This document shows positions 35,425 through 45,090 of a DNA stretch of 64,000 nt, piece after piece. How positions within the stretch are numbered: the first letter of the stretch is position 1; every line of letters starts with the position of its first letter. Both the position numbers and the translations under genes were made by a program. This DNA is from Paraburkholderia phenazinium. Lineage in GTDB: Bacteria; Pseudomonadota; Gammaproteobacteria; Burkholderiales; Burkholderiaceae. The DNA is taken from NCBI RefSeq assembly GCF_900142845.1, contig NZ_FSRU01000002.1, forward strand, positions 3,410,001-3,474,000. Direction: 5' to 3'. Below the pieces are notes generated by a model. The model was not told the DNA's origin. It saw only the letters and a list, made by a program, of their open reading frames with translations, and did not search any database.

Positions 35425-37707
35425 ATGGACGAACAACTGAAGCAAAGCGCTCTCGCGTATCACCAGAATCCGAAGCCCGGCAAGATTTCGGTCACGCCGA
35501 CCAAGCCTCTGTCGAACCAGCTCGACCTGTCGCTCGCGTACTCGCCGGGTGTCGCCGCAGCCTGCATGGCGATCTACGAGGAACCGCTCGACGCGCAAAA
35601 ATACACCTCGCGCGGCAACCTCGTGGGCGTGATCACGAACGGCACCGCCGTGCTCGGTCTCGGCAACATTGGCCCGCTCGCGGCCAAGCCCGTGATGGAA
35701 GGCAAGGGGTGTCTGTTCAAGAAGTTCGCCGGTATCGACGTGTTCGACATCGAACTGTCCGAGACGGATCCGGACAAGCTGGTCGAAGCCATTGCGATGC
35801 TCGAGCCGACCCTGGGCGGCATCAACCTGGAAGACATCAAGGCGCCGGAATGTTTCTACATCGAGAAGAAGCTGCGCGAGCGCATGAAGATTCCGGTCTT
35901 CCACGATGACCAGCACGGTACCGCGATCATCGCTTCGGCGGCGATCCTGAACGGCCTGAAGGTGGTCGGCAAGAAGCTCGAAGAAGTGAAGCTCGTTTGC
36001 TCGGGCGCAGGCGCTGCGGCAATTGCCTGTCTGGACCTGCTGGTGCACCTGGGCCTCTCGAAGAAGAACGTGCTGGTCGCGGATTCGAAAGGCGTGATCT
36101 ACGAAGGGCGCGGCAATCTGGATCCGTCGAAGGAGCGCTACGCGGCGAACACCGATGCGCGTACGCTCGGCGACGCGATTCGCGGCGCCGACGTGTTCCT
36201 CGGCTGCTCGAGCGCGGGCGTGCTGAAGCCGGAAATGGTGGTGGAGATGGGCACCCAGCCGCTGATCCTCGCACTGGCGAATCCAGAACCGGAAATCCGT
36301 CCGGAAGAAGCGAAGAAGGTGCGCCCGGACGCGATCATCGCCACGGGCCGTTCGGACTATCCGAACCAGGTCAACAACGTGCTGTGTTTCCCGTTCATCT
36401 TCCGCGGCGCGCTCGACGTGGGCGCGACCACCATCACGGAAGAGATGAAGCTCGCCTGCGTGCGCGCCATCGCGGAACTGGCCGAAGAAACCGACCAGGG
36501 CGACGAAGTGGCGAAGGCCTATGAAGGCCACACGCTCGAGTTCGGCCCGGACTACCTGATCCCGAAGCCGTTCGACCCGCGCCTGATCATCAAGATCGCG
36601 CCGGCCGTCGCGCAGGCCGCGATGGACTCCGGCGTGGCGACCCGTCCGATCAAGGACATGGAAGCCTACCGCGAAGAGCTCGGCACCACCGTCTACCGTA
36701 CCGGCATGGTGATGCGTCCGGTGTTCGCCGCGGCGAAGTCGGCGCCGGCGCGCATCGTGTTTGCGGAAGGCGAGGACGAGCGCGTGCTGCGCGCGGCGCA
36801 GTTCGTATTGCTGGAGAAGATCGCCAAGCCGATTCTCGTCGGCCGTCCGGCAGTGATCGACATGCGTCTGAAGAAGATGGGCTCGAAGCTCAAGTGCGGC
36901 GAGGACTTCGAGATCGTCAATCCGGAAGACGATCCGCGCTATCAGAAGTGCTGGCAGGAATACCACGAGATCGGTGCGCGCGAAGGCGTCACGCCGGAAG
37001 TCGCGAAGGCGGCGCTGCGCAAGTTCAACACGCTGATCGGCGCGATCCTCGTGCGTCTGGGTGACGCGGACGGCATGATCTGCGGGATGATCGACACGTA
37101 CCAAAGCCATCTGAAGTTCGTCGACCAGGTGCTCGGCAAGGCCGAAAACGTGCAGAACCTGGCGGCGATGAATCTGCTGATGCTGCCGGGCCGCAACCTG
37201 TTCATCTGCGATACGTACATCAACGAAGTGCCGACCGCAGAGCAGCTCGCCGACATGACGGTGCTGGCCGCCAGCGAGATCGAGAAGTTCGGCATTACGC
37301 CGAAGGTCGCGCTGCTGTCGAACTCGAACTTCGGCAGCGTGCCGTCGGCTTCGTCGCAACGGATGGCCGAAGCACGCAAGCTGATCGTGCAACGTGCGCC
37401 TGAGCTCGAAATCGACGGTGAGATGCATGGCGATGCCGCGTTGTCGGAGATGGTCCGCAAGGCGGCGTTCCCGGGCACGAAGCTCACGGGCGAGGCGAAC
37501 CTGCTGATCATGCCGAACGTGGAAGCCGCGAACATCACGTACAACCTGCTGAAGATGATCGGCGGCGAAGGCGTGACGGTGGGGCCGTTCCTGCTCGGTT
37601 CGGAGAAGCCGGTACATATCCTGACGCCGGCGGCAACCGTGCGCCGGATCATCAACATGACGGCAGTGGCCTCGGCCAATGCGCGGGTGCGGGTGAACGC
37701 GGAGTAG
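35425..37707 (+). CDS. maeB: NADP-dependent malic enzyme with phosphotransacetylase-like C-terminal domain
   Basis: Oxidatively decarboxylates malate to pyruvate with NADPH. The 760-residue protein has the malic N-terminal domain ([15 protein letters not shown] near 35), an NAD(P)-binding domain with [16 protein letters not shown] (about 190) and a C-terminal PTA domain (about 430-755) as in E. coli MaeB. In that family the PTA domain does not make acetyl-phosphate but mediates acetyl-CoA inhibition. Length is normal. Confidence 0.95.
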   Translation: MDEQLKQSALAYHQNPKPGKISVTPTKPLSNQLDLSLAYSPGVAAACMAIYEEPLDAQKYTSRGNLVGVITNGTAVLGLGNIGPLAAKPVMEGKGCLFKKFAGIDVFDIELSETDPDKLVEAIAMLEPTLGGINLEDIKAPECFYIEKKLRERMKIPVFHDDQHGTAIIASAAILNGLKVVGKKLEEVKLVCSGAGAAAIACLDLLVHLGLSKKNVLVADSKGVIYEGRGNLDPSKERYAANTDARTLGDAIRGADVFLGCSSAGVLKPEMVVEMGTQPLILALANPEPEIRPEEAKKVRPDAIIATGRSDYPNQVNNVLCFPFIFRGALDVGATTITEEMKLACVRAIAELAEETDQGDEVAKAYEGHTLEFGPDYLIPKPFDPRLIIKIAPAVAQAAMDSGVATRPIKDMEAYREELGTTVYRTGMVMRPVFAAAKSAPARIVFAEGEDERVLRAAQFVLLEKIAKPILVGRPAVIDMRLKKMGSKLKCGEDFEIVNPEDDPRYQKCWQEYHEIGAREGVTPEVAKAALRKFNTLIGAILVRLGDADGMICGMIDTYQSHLKFVDQVLGKAENVQNLAAMNLLMLPGRNLFICDTYINEVPTAEQLADMTVLAASEIEKFGITPKVALLSNSNFGSVPSASSQRMAEARKLIVQRAPELEIDGEMHGDAALSEMVRKAAFPGTKLTGEANLLIMPNVEAANITYNLLKMIGGEGVTVGPFLLGSEKPVHILTPAATVRRIINMTAVASANARVRVNAE

Positions 37708-37857
37708 CGCTTCCTATTGCATCTGATGCAGGTAGCGTCGCGTTGCGGCGCTTGCAGACGGCAAGCAAAAACGCCACGGAACGGGAACGGGTGTTGTTCG
37801 TGGTGGGCGGCAGTGCCGCCCGTTCCCGCGCATGAGTCGTGTGCGTAGGCCACATGC

Positions 37858-37893
37858 AAAAAAGGCGGCTGTCCTTACGGGCAGCCGCCTTTT
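37858..37893. terminator. Bidirectional terminator between maeB and IOR gene
   Basis: GGCGGCTG pairs with CAGCCGCC around a 10-base loop, flanked by an A-run and a T-run. Another hairpin, GGGCGGCA / TGCCGCCC, lies 38 bases upstream at about 37804-37820. Confidence 0.85.
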
Positions 37894-37938
37894 CCATTTC
37901 CATCTACCGCATCGTCAAACCGCGAGGATAATCGCCGC

Positions 37939-40900
37939 TCAGGCCGCGTGCTGTGCCTGATCGCCTTGCGGGGAGCGCCAGCGAGCCAGCAAGCCCTGCC
38001 ACTTCACGCGCACACCCTTCAGGTTGTTTTCCTTCACGTGTCCGTAGCCACGGATACCGTCAGGCAGGTTCGCGAGTTCGACGGCCAAGGCGTGCTTTTG
38101 CGCGCTCAACCCGCCGATCACTTCACGCACCAGCGCCTCGTACTCGCCGATCAGCGCCCGCTCGGTGCGACGTTCCTCCGTCTTGCCGAACACATCGAAC
38201 GCGGTGCCGCGCAGGAACTTGAGCTTCGCGAGCACGCGCATGGCGCTGAGGATCCACGGTCCGTACTTCTTTTTGATCAGATGACCGTGCGCGTCCTTCT
38301 TCGAGAAAGCCGGCGGTGCAAGGTGAAGGTTGACCTTCCAGTCGCCCTCGAAACTCGCCTTCAGTTTTTCGATGAACGCGGGATCGGCGTACAGGCGTGC
38401 AACTTCGTACTCGTCCTTGTAGGCCATCAGCTTATGCAGGTTCTTCGCCACCGCTTCGGTCAACGGCAGTTGACCGTCGCCCATGTCGAGCGCGGATTCC
38501 GCCACCCGCACCTGCGCCACGAGTTCGCGATAGCGCGCCGCGTAGGCGTCGTCCTGCCATGCGGTGAGATACTCGGCGCGCTTGTCGATCAGCGTGTCGA
38601 GTGCCTTCGGCGTATGCAGCGAGATGATCTTGCTGGTGGTCGTTTCAGCAGCAGCGCCGCTGCGCCCCTGCGACTGCGCAAGCTTGCGCACCAACGCGAG
38701 GTCGTGTGCGGCACGGCGGCCCCATTCGAAGGCCGCGCGGTTTTTCTCGACCTGCACCGCGTTCAGTTCGATCGCGCGCATCAGCGATTCGTACAGCAGC
38801 GGTACCCAGCCTTTTTGCCACGCATAGCCCAGCACGAACGGGTTCGTGTAAATCGCATCGCCGAGTAGCGCGACGGCAAAATGATTGGCGTCGATTGCAT
38901 CGACCCCGGTGTCGCCCGCACCCAGACGCACGTCGGACTCCGCGTCGGCGCCGGGGAATTGCCAGTTCGGGTTCTTGATGAAAGCGGCGGTCGGCGTATG
39001 CGCGCTGTTCAGCACGACGCGCGTGCGTCCCACCTGCATCCGCGAGACGCATTCGTCGCTGGCCGTGACGATGGCGTCGCAACCGATCACCAGACTCGCT
39101 TCACCCATGGCGATACGCGTCGCGTGGATGTCGGCGGGTTGCTTCGCGATCTGCACGTGGCTCATCACGGCGCCGCCCTTCTGCGCGAGGCCGGTCACGT
39201 CCAGCACTGTCACACCCTTGTTCTCGAGGTGGGCCGCCATACCAAGCAGCGCGCCGATCGTCACGACGCCTGTGCCGCCCACACCAGTCACGAGCACGCC
39301 ATACGGCCGCTCGATCGACGGCAACTCGGGCGCCGGCACCGGCGGCATGGCATCGGCCGTCGCGCCTGACGACGCTTTGGGCTTGCGCAGCTGTCCGCCT
39401 TCGACCGAGACGAAGCTCGGACAAAAGCCGTTCACGCACGAGAAATCCTTGTTGCAGGTGGATTGGTTGATCTGGCGCTTGGTGCCGTATTCGGTATCGA
39501 GCGGCTCGACCGACAGACAGTTCGACTTCACCGAGCAGTCGCCGCAGCCTTCGCAGACGGCTTCGTTGATCACCACACGGCGCGCCGGATCCGGATAGGT
39601 GCCGCGTTTGCGGCGGCGGCGTTTTTCGGTGGCGCAGGTCTGGTCGTAGATCAGGATCGACGTGCCGGCAATGTCGCGCAGCGCGCGCTGCACGTCGTCG
39701 AGCTGGTCGCGGTGATGGATCGTGATGCCCGGCGCGAGACCGACGTTTGCGTTGTACTTCTCCGGCTCGTCGGTGACGATCACGATCTTCGTCGCGCCCT
39801 CGGCGGCGAGCTGATGCGTGATCTGCGGCACGGTCAGCACGCCGTCGACCGGCTGGCCGCCCGTCATGGCCACGGCGTCGTTGTAGAGAATCTTGTAGGT
39901 GATGTTCGCCTTCGACGCGATCGCCGCGCGAATCGCCAGCAGCCCCGAGTGGAAGTAGGTGCCGTCGCCGAGGTTGGCGAACACGTGCTTGTCGTTGGTG
40001 AACGGCGCCTGGCCGATCCACGCGACGCCTTCACCGCCCATCTGGCTGAAAGTGCTGGTGCTGCGGTCCATCCACACGGTCATGTAGTGGCAGCCAATGC
40101 CGGCCATCGCCCGCGAGCCTTCCGGCACGTTGGTCGACGTGTTGTGCGGACAGCCGGAGCAGAACCACGGCTTGCGCTCCACTTCCACGCGCGGCCGGGC
40201 CAAGGCCTTTTCCTTCGCTTCGATCACGGCAATCCGCATGGCGATGCGCGCGCGCACGTCGGACGGCAGGTCGAACTTGTCCAGACGCGTGGCGATCGCC
40301 TTGGCGATGATTGCCGGCGACAGTTCGTAGTGCGCCGGCAGCAGCCAGTTGCCCATCGGCACCGACCATTCGCCGCCCGCGCCGTCCTTCTCGTCGAACT
40401 TGCCGAACACGCGCGGACGCTGTGCGTCGGGCCAGTTGTACAGCTCTTCCTTGATCGCGTACTCGAGAATCTGACGCTTTTCCTCGACCACCAGAATTTC
40501 TTCGAGGCCGCGGGCAAACGCGTGCGCGCCTTGCGCTTCGAGCGGCCACACGCAGCCCACCTTATAGAGGCGAATGCCGATGCGCGAACAGGTTTCGTCG
40601 TCGAGGCCGAGGTCGGTCAGCGCCTGACGTACGTCGAGATAGGCCTTGCCGCCGGTCATGATGCCGAAGCGCGCGTTCTGCGAGTCGATCTCCACGCGGT
40701 CGAGCTTGTTGGCGCGGACGTAGGCGAGCGCGGCGTACCACTTGTAGTCGAGCAGACGCGCTTCCTGCACCAGCGGCGGATCGGGCCAGCGGATATTCAG
40801 GCCGCCGTCGGGCATGACGAAGTCTTCCGGCAAGACGATCTTCGTGCGATGCGGATCGATATCCACCGAAGCCGACGATTCCACCACGTCGGTCACGCAC

Positions 40901-41541
40901 TTCATGGCGACCCACAGGCCGGAATAGCGGCTCATCGCCCAGCCGTGCAGGCCGAAGTCGAGATATTCCTGCACGTTCGACGGGAACAGCACCGGCAGGC
41001 CGCACGCCTTGAACATGTGTTCGGACTGATGCGCGAGCGTCGAGGACTTGGCGGCATGGTCGTCGCCGGCGAGCACGAGCACGCCGCCATGTTGCGCCGA
41101 ACCGGCCGAATTGCCGTGCTTCAGGACGTCGCCCGAGCGGTCGACGCCGGGCCCCTTGCCGTACCACATCGAGAACACGCCATCGTATTTGGCGTTCGGA
41201 TACAGATTGACCTGTTGCGAACCCCACACGGCGGTGGCGGCGAGGTCTTCGTTGACGCCGGGCTGGAACACGACCTGGTGTGCGGCGAGGTGCTGCTTCG
41301 CCTTCCACAGCGATTGGTCGAGACCGCCAAGCGGAGACCCGCGATAGCCGGAAATGAAACCGGCGGTATTCAGCCCTGCAGCCTTGTCGCGCTCCTGCTG
41401 CAGCATCGGCAGACGCACGAGCGCCTGAATACCGCTCATGTACGCGCGACCGCGTTCGAGCGTGTATTTGTCGTCGAGCGTGACGGAATTTAGCGCGGCA
41501 TCGAGCGAGGCTCGCTGACCAGCGTCTAGCGGGGCATTCAT
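37939..41541 (-). CDS. Fused indolepyruvate ferredoxin oxidoreductase (IorAB-like)
   Basis: The 1200-residue protein fuses the IorA and IorB parts. It has an N-terminal pyruvate-ferredoxin-like domain, then a TPP-binding region (about 440-660, with CSGCPHNTS, GIGCHYM and GDGTYFHSGL). A 4Fe-4S site follows at CEGCGDCSVKSNC (about 715), and then a C-terminal IorB domain starting GVLVTGVGGTGVVTIGALLG (about 785). It oxidatively decarboxylates aryl-pyruvates (indole-, phenyl-, 4-hydroxyphenyl-pyruvate) to aryl-acetyl-CoA. The ATG at 41541 has GGAGGAG upstream. hpd is about 0.7 kb away, suggesting aromatic amino-acid catabolism. Confidence 0.9.
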   Translation of the reverse strand: MNAPLDAGQRASLDAALNSVTLDDKYTLERGRAYMSGIQALVRLPMLQQERDKAAGLNTAGFISGYRGSPLGGLDQSLWKAKQHLAAHQVVFQPGVNEDLAATAVWGSQQVNLYPNAKYDGVFSMWYGKGPGVDRSGDVLKHGNSAGSAQHGGVLVLAGDDHAAKSSTLAHQSEHMFKACGLPVLFPSNVQEYLDFGLHGWAMSRYSGLWVAMKCVTDVVESSASVDIDPHRTKIVLPEDFVMPDGGLNIRWPDPPLVQEARLLDYKWYAALAYVRANKLDRVEIDSQNARFGIMTGGKAYLDVRQALTDLGLDDETCSRIGIRLYKVGCVWPLEAQGAHAFARGLEEILVVEEKRQILEYAIKEELYNWPDAQRPRVFGKFDEKDGAGGEWSVPMGNWLLPAHYELSPAIIAKAIATRLDKFDLPSDVRARIAMRIAVIEAKEKALARPRVEVERKPWFCSGCPHNTSTNVPEGSRAMAGIGCHYMTVWMDRSTSTFSQMGGEGVAWIGQAPFTNDKHVFANLGDGTYFHSGLLAIRAAIASKANITYKILYNDAVAMTGGQPVDGVLTVPQITHQLAAEGATKIVIVTDEPEKYNANVGLAPGITIHHRDQLDDVQRALRDIAGTSILIYDQTCATEKRRRRKRGTYPDPARRVVINEAVCEGCGDCSVKSNCLSVEPLDTEYGTKRQINQSTCNKDFSCVNGFCPSFVSVEGGQLRKPKASSGATADAMPPVPAPELPSIERPYGVLVTGVGGTGVVTIGALLGMAAHLENKGVTVLDVTGLAQKGGAVMSHVQIAKQPADIHATRIAMGEASLVIGCDAIVTASDECVSRMQVGRTRVVLNSAHTPTAAFIKNPNWQFPGADAESDVRLGAGDTGVDAIDANHFAVALLGDAIYTNPFVLGYAWQKGWVPLLYESLMRAIELNAVQVEKNRAAFEWGRRAAHDLALVRKLAQSQGRSGAAAETTTSKIISLHTPKALDTLIDKRAEYLTAWQDDAYAARYRELVAQVRVAESALDMGDGQLPLTEAVAKNLHKLMAYKDEYEVARLYADPAFIEKLKASFEGDWKVNLHLAPPAFSKKDAHGHLIKKKYGPWILSAMRVLAKLKFLRGTAFDVFGKTEERRTERALIGEYEALVREVIGGLSAQKHALAVELANLPDGIRGYGHVKENNLKGVRVKWQGLLARWRSPQGDQAQHAA

Positions 41542-41917
41542 TATGTGTACTCCTCCACCCTGTTTGGGATCACCAAAACTTGTTGGCCTCGGCATCTTGT
41601 GGATGCCCGGACCGGGGTCGCAATATTGACGTGTTTTGAGGGATGGTAGCACTGGGAGAAACCCGCCGCATGGCACCAAAAGTGCCGTCATGCAGCGCGC
41701 ATTTCAGGCGATTGGCGATGCGGTGAGTGACGCCGTGATGACGGCACGTCGCCGAATTGAAAACTTTTCGTTGATTCGTGTAACAAGCTGTAAAAGCTTC
41801 AAACTTGCGGAACCGCACTTGAAAAGCCTGTCTAACCACCCACCTGTGCACGTGTCTGCGCAACGCTCCGCGGTTGGTGGAGCTTCACGACAACAGGCTG
41901 TTAGACAAGGAGTACGC
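41542..41917. other. Divergent region, IOR gene / small exported protein
   Basis: This 376-bp gap has an AT-rich core (about 41745-41800) with an AAGCT-gtaaa-AGCTT inverted repeat near 41789. A good ribosome-binding site, AAGGAGTACG, lies before the plus-strand gene. I see no other gene. Confidence 0.45.
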
Positions 41918-42112
41918 ATGAACACCAGAAACATCCAGACCTTCCTGATGGTCTCGGCAGCATTTTTTGCCATGAGCGCGCCGGTTCGCTCGAGCGGCGC
42001 GAGAACCCTCGCGAACGCGGTCGCCCACACCGCGCAAGTTGCGCCGGTGAGCCTCGCTTCGGAACGCATCACATTGTCGAGCGAGTCCGACGAGGACGAA
42101 CAGGCTTCCTGA
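41918..42112 (+). CDS. Small exported hypothetical protein
   Basis: The 64-residue product has an N-terminal hydrophobic segment (FLMVSAAFFAMSAPV, about 9-23) consistent with a signal peptide or anchor. An acidic Ser/Glu/Asp-rich tail (SSESDEDEQAS) follows. The ribosome-binding site AAGGAG and a downstream terminator at 42185 support a real gene. No family recognised. Confidence 0.65.
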   Translation: MNTRNIQTFLMVSAAFFAMSAPVRSSGARTLANAVAHTAQVAPVSLASERITLSSESDEDEQAS

Positions 42113-42184
42113 TGAATCGCTGAGGCGATTTGTCGGCCCATTCCTTGCCGTCGCCCGAAACCAGGCGGCGGCGCAAACGACGAA

Positions 42185-42214
42185 GGGCGGAGATCGTAAG
42201 ATCCCCGCCCTTTT
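42185..42214 (+). terminator. Intrinsic terminator
   Basis: GGGCGGAGATC pairs with GATCCCCGCCC around GTAA, followed by TTTT. It ends the small exported protein gene; hpd converges from the other side. Confidence 0.7.
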
Positions 42215-42277
42215 CTATTGGCGCGGCGTTTGGCGCGGCGTCTTCCGCCGCGCCGGGTTCAGCGTGATGCCGAGGCT

Positions 42278-43375
42278 TTACGCCTTGTCCTGCACAACAC
42301 CGCGGCGAATCTGGTCCAGCTCGATCGATTCGAACAATGCCTTGAAGTTGCCTTCCCCGAAGCCCTGATTGCCCTTGCGCTGAATGATCTCGAAGAAGAT
42401 CGGGCCAATCTGGTTTTCGGTGAAGATCTGCAGCAACAGGTCTTCGGGCGCGCCGTCGATCAGGATCTTGCGCTTGCGCAGTTCGTCGAGCGGCTCGCCG
42501 TGATTCGGCACGCGGCGATCGACCAGCTCGTAGTACGTGTCGATCGTATCGAGCAGCGAGATCTTCGCTTCGCGCAGTCCGTCGACCGTGCGATAGATGT
42601 CGTTGCTGCCGAGTGCGATGTGCTGGATGCCTTCGCCGTGATACGCGTCGAGGTATTCCTGGATCTGGCCGGCCGTTTCCGACCCTTCCTCGTTGATCGG
42701 AATGCGGATCTTGCCGCACGGCGAAGTCATCGCCTTCGACTTCACGCCCGTCACCTTGCCTTCGATGTCGAAGTAGCGCACTTCGCGGAAGTTGAACAGG
42801 CGCTCGTAGAACTCCGCCCACTCCTGCATGCGGCCGCGGTGCACGTTGTGGGTCAGGTGGTCGATATAGGTGAGGCCGTGGCCGACCGGGTTCGGGTTGG
42901 CGCCGGGAATCGGCACGAAGTCGACGTCGTAGATGCTGATGTCGCCGATGCTGTTCGGCTCCGCGCCGTTCTTGCCGCGCCAGCGGTCGACGAAATAGAT
43001 CAGGGAATCGCCGATGCCCTTGATCGCCGGGATGTTCAGCTCCATCGGGCCGGTTTTGTTGTCGAAGCCCCATGCGCCTTTTTCGAGCGCCTGTTTGTAC
43101 GCCTTGGCGGCGTCCTGCACGCGGAAGGCGATGGCGCAGATCGACGGGCCGTGCAGGCGCGTGAAGCGCTGAGCGAACGAATCCGGTTCGCCGTTGACGA
43201 TGAAGTTGATCTCGCCCTGGCGATACAGCGTCACGTCCTTGTGACGATGCCGCGCGATCGCGGTGAAGCCCATCTGTTCGAACAGTTTGCCGAGCGCCTT
43301 GGGATCCGGAGCGGTGTACTCGATGAACTCGAAGCCGTCGGTGCCGACGGGGTTGTCCCAGGTTTGAACCTGCAT
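42278..43375 (-). CDS. hppD: 4-hydroxyphenylpyruvate dioxygenase
   Basis: Converts 4-hydroxyphenylpyruvate to homogentisate, the second step of tyrosine degradation. The 365-residue protein is a two-barrel VOC enzyme. The Fe(II) ligands are visible as His173 (TYIDHLTHNVHRG), His252 (GIQHIAL) and Glu329 (GPIFFEIIQRKG). RBS AGGAGACAG precedes the ATG at 43375. An Lrp/AsnC regulator gene is divergent, 153 bp away. Confidence 0.96.
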   Translation of the reverse strand: MQVQTWDNPVGTDGFEFIEYTAPDPKALGKLFEQMGFTAIARHRHKDVTLYRQGEINFIVNGEPDSFAQRFTRLHGPSICAIAFRVQDAAKAYKQALEKGAWGFDNKTGPMELNIPAIKGIGDSLIYFVDRWRGKNGAEPNSIGDISIYDVDFVPIPGANPNPVGHGLTYIDHLTHNVHRGRMQEWAEFYERLFNFREVRYFDIEGKVTGVKSKAMTSPCGKIRIPINEEGSETAGQIQEYLDAYHGEGIQHIALGSNDIYRTVDGLREAKISLLDTIDTYYELVDRRVPNHGEPLDELRKRKILIDGAPEDLLLQIFTENQIGPIFFEIIQRKGNQGFGEGNFKALFESIELDQIRRGVVQDKA

Positions 43376-43528
43376 GTCTGTCTCCTGATGCCTGATGGGG
43401 ATGTACGCGATGCGCGATGGAATGACGCAAGTGTAAAGGCCTGTGTGAGGCAAAAACTTGCGAACTTAATCGTGCTTGCGTAGGCTGGCGCTACTTCATG
43501 GCTTAAATGGCCTATCGGGCGGCAGAAA

Positions 43529-44047
43529 ATGGCTAATATCGAGATGGACGCGATCGACCGGCGGATTCTCACCATCCTGCAGGAGAACGGCAGGCTGTCG
43601 AATCAGGAGATTGCGGAGCGGGTGAACCTGTCGCCGAGTCCCTGTCTGCGGCGTATTCGCCGGTTGGAGGAGAGCGGGGTGATCCGTGGCTATGTGGCGT
43701 TGCTCGACGCACAGCGGCTCGGCCTCGATTTGCTTGCGTATGTGAATGTACGGCTGGAAAAACGCGGCGGGCCGACGCTCAGCCCGCCCGGCGACGGCAC
43801 GCCTCTGCGGGCAGGCGCGACGCATGCGGATCTGTTTCGCGCTGCGGTGCAGACCTGGCCGGAGGTGGTCGCCTGCCACGCCATGACGGGGGATATGGAT
43901 TACCTGCTACGCGTGCAGGTGGAGGATATGGCGCACTTTTCGCGCTTCGTGCAGGACCGCTTGCTGCACCATCCGTCGGTGATCGACGTGAAGTCGAGCT
44001 TTTCCCTCGAGACGTTCAAGGAGACCACGGCGTTGCCGATTTTGTGA
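43529..44047 (+). CDS. Lrp/AsnC-family regulator with an insertion in the RAM domain
   Basis: The 172-residue protein has an HTH_AsnC domain (about 4-62: MDAIDRRILTILQENGRLSN, LSPSPCLRRIRRLEESGVI) and an AsnC ligand-binding (RAM) domain ending GDMDYLLRVQVEDM. Typical members are about 150-160 residues. Here roughly 19 extra residues rich in Gly/Pro (GGPTLSPPGDGTPLRAGAT, about 85-103) follow the first RAM strand. Divergence from hppD suggests it regulates tyrosine catabolism in response to an amino acid or arylpyruvate. Confidence 0.88.
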   Translation: MANIEMDAIDRRILTILQENGRLSNQEIAERVNLSPSPCLRRIRRLEESGVIRGYVALLDAQRLGLDLLAYVNVRLEKRGGPTLSPPGDGTPLRAGATHADLFRAAVQTWPEVVACHAMTGDMDYLLRVQVEDMAHFSRFVQDRLLHHPSVIDVKSSFSLETFKETTALPIL

Positions 44048-44140
44048 GGCGACGAGGGCGCTGCTGCAAGGTGCGGCTGCTGCCGCACGGTTCGCTACCG
44101 CCACCGCTGCCAACTGCAGACACGGCTCCGGCTGGGCAAA

Positions 44141-44171
44141 AGCAAAAGGGCGGCCGAGCCGCCCTTTTGCT
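44141..44171. terminator. Bidirectional terminator
   Basis: AGCAAAAGGGCGGC pairs with GCCGCCCTTTTGCT around CGA, between the convergent Lrp/AsnC gene and GNAT gene. Confidence 0.88.
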
Positions 44172-44191
44172 TGTTTGCTGCCCGGCGCCGC

Positions 44192-44860
44192 TTATGCAGC
44201 CACAGCCGCAGGCAGAAACGATTCGAAAATCCTGGACGCCTGACGCGCCTGGCGCTTCAACGCATAGTCGAACACGGCGGCCTGCTCCTGGAGCATTTCG
44301 GCGATGATGCTCGACTGGTCGGCCGGCGGCAGCGTCAGATAGGCGTCGGCTTCGCCGTACGCGTATTCGATCTTCATGCCGGCTTTCTTGGCAATGTGCA
44401 TCATCGTCGAGTTACGCGACAGGCAATGCATATAGAGCGTCGTGACGTGCGTGTTGCGGCTGCGAATAGCGGCGCGCTCGAACAGCCTGCTGCCGATACC
44501 CTGGCCGCGCACGCTTTCCAGCACCGACACGCCGAACTCGGCCGTGCGCTTGTCGCCTTCCGCGGGCAGATAGGCGAGGTGGCCGACGCCGACCAGTTGC
44601 AACTGGTTGTCGAAGACGCCGAACACGGTGTCGCGGGTGAAATCGATGGCGCGCACGTAGTTTTCGATCACGTGGTCCGGCACGATCTGGCCGAAGCGCA
44701 GCAGACGGTCGTCTTCGGCCAGGGCGAGGAAGTGCGTCAGCAGGCGTTCGCGGTCGACCGCAGTCAGTTCCCGTACCAGGGCATGTGCACGACCGCCCGT
44801 TTGCAACAGGCGATCGGCTGTGACGATCGGCTCGGCGGCGCGAGTGGTAGGCGTAGTCAT
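44192..44860 (-). CDS. GNAT-family N-acetyltransferase
   Basis: The 222-residue protein has the acetyl-CoA-binding motif VRGQGIGSRLFERA (about 135-148) with the R/Q-x-x-G-x-G/A signature. The central beta-strands resemble the acetyltransferases found next to AcsA-like enzymes. Substrate unknown. The promoter is probably TTGACA (44950-44955, complement) with TATGGG (44927-44932, complement), with 17-base spacing. Confidence 0.85.
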   Translation of the reverse strand: MTTPTTRAAEPIVTADRLLQTGGRAHALVRELTAVDRERLLTHFLALAEDDRLLRFGQIVPDHVIENYVRAIDFTRDTVFGVFDNQLQLVGVGHLAYLPAEGDKRTAEFGVSVLESVRGQGIGSRLFERAAIRSRNTHVTTLYMHCLSRNSTMMHIAKKAGMKIEYAYGEADAYLTLPPADQSSIIAEMLQEQAAVFDYALKRQARQASRIFESFLPAAVAA

Positions 44861-45090
44861 GGTTGGGTTCTCCTATTGATCAAGCGGCATGGTGCACCGC
44901 AAGGTCAATTCTATCGGAAACGCCATCCCATAACTAGGGAAAACCCGGATGTCAATTCGACGGTCCGTTCTATTTTGTTGCGAACCTATTTTTATATATT
45001 TGATTATTAACGATTATCTGTTTTGAATACGCAAGACTACGGCCTGTGGTCCCCAGGCCACGCTGAATGCTGCTGCGCAACAGGAGGAGG
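44861..45090. other. Region between GNAT and TetR genes with AT-rich patch
   Basis: About 230 bp. The stretch 44970-45025 is far more AT-rich than the rest of the window, and a GGCCTG / CAGGCC hairpin lies near 45042-45060. A promoter for the GNAT gene is suggested. No gene is seen. Confidence 0.45.
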
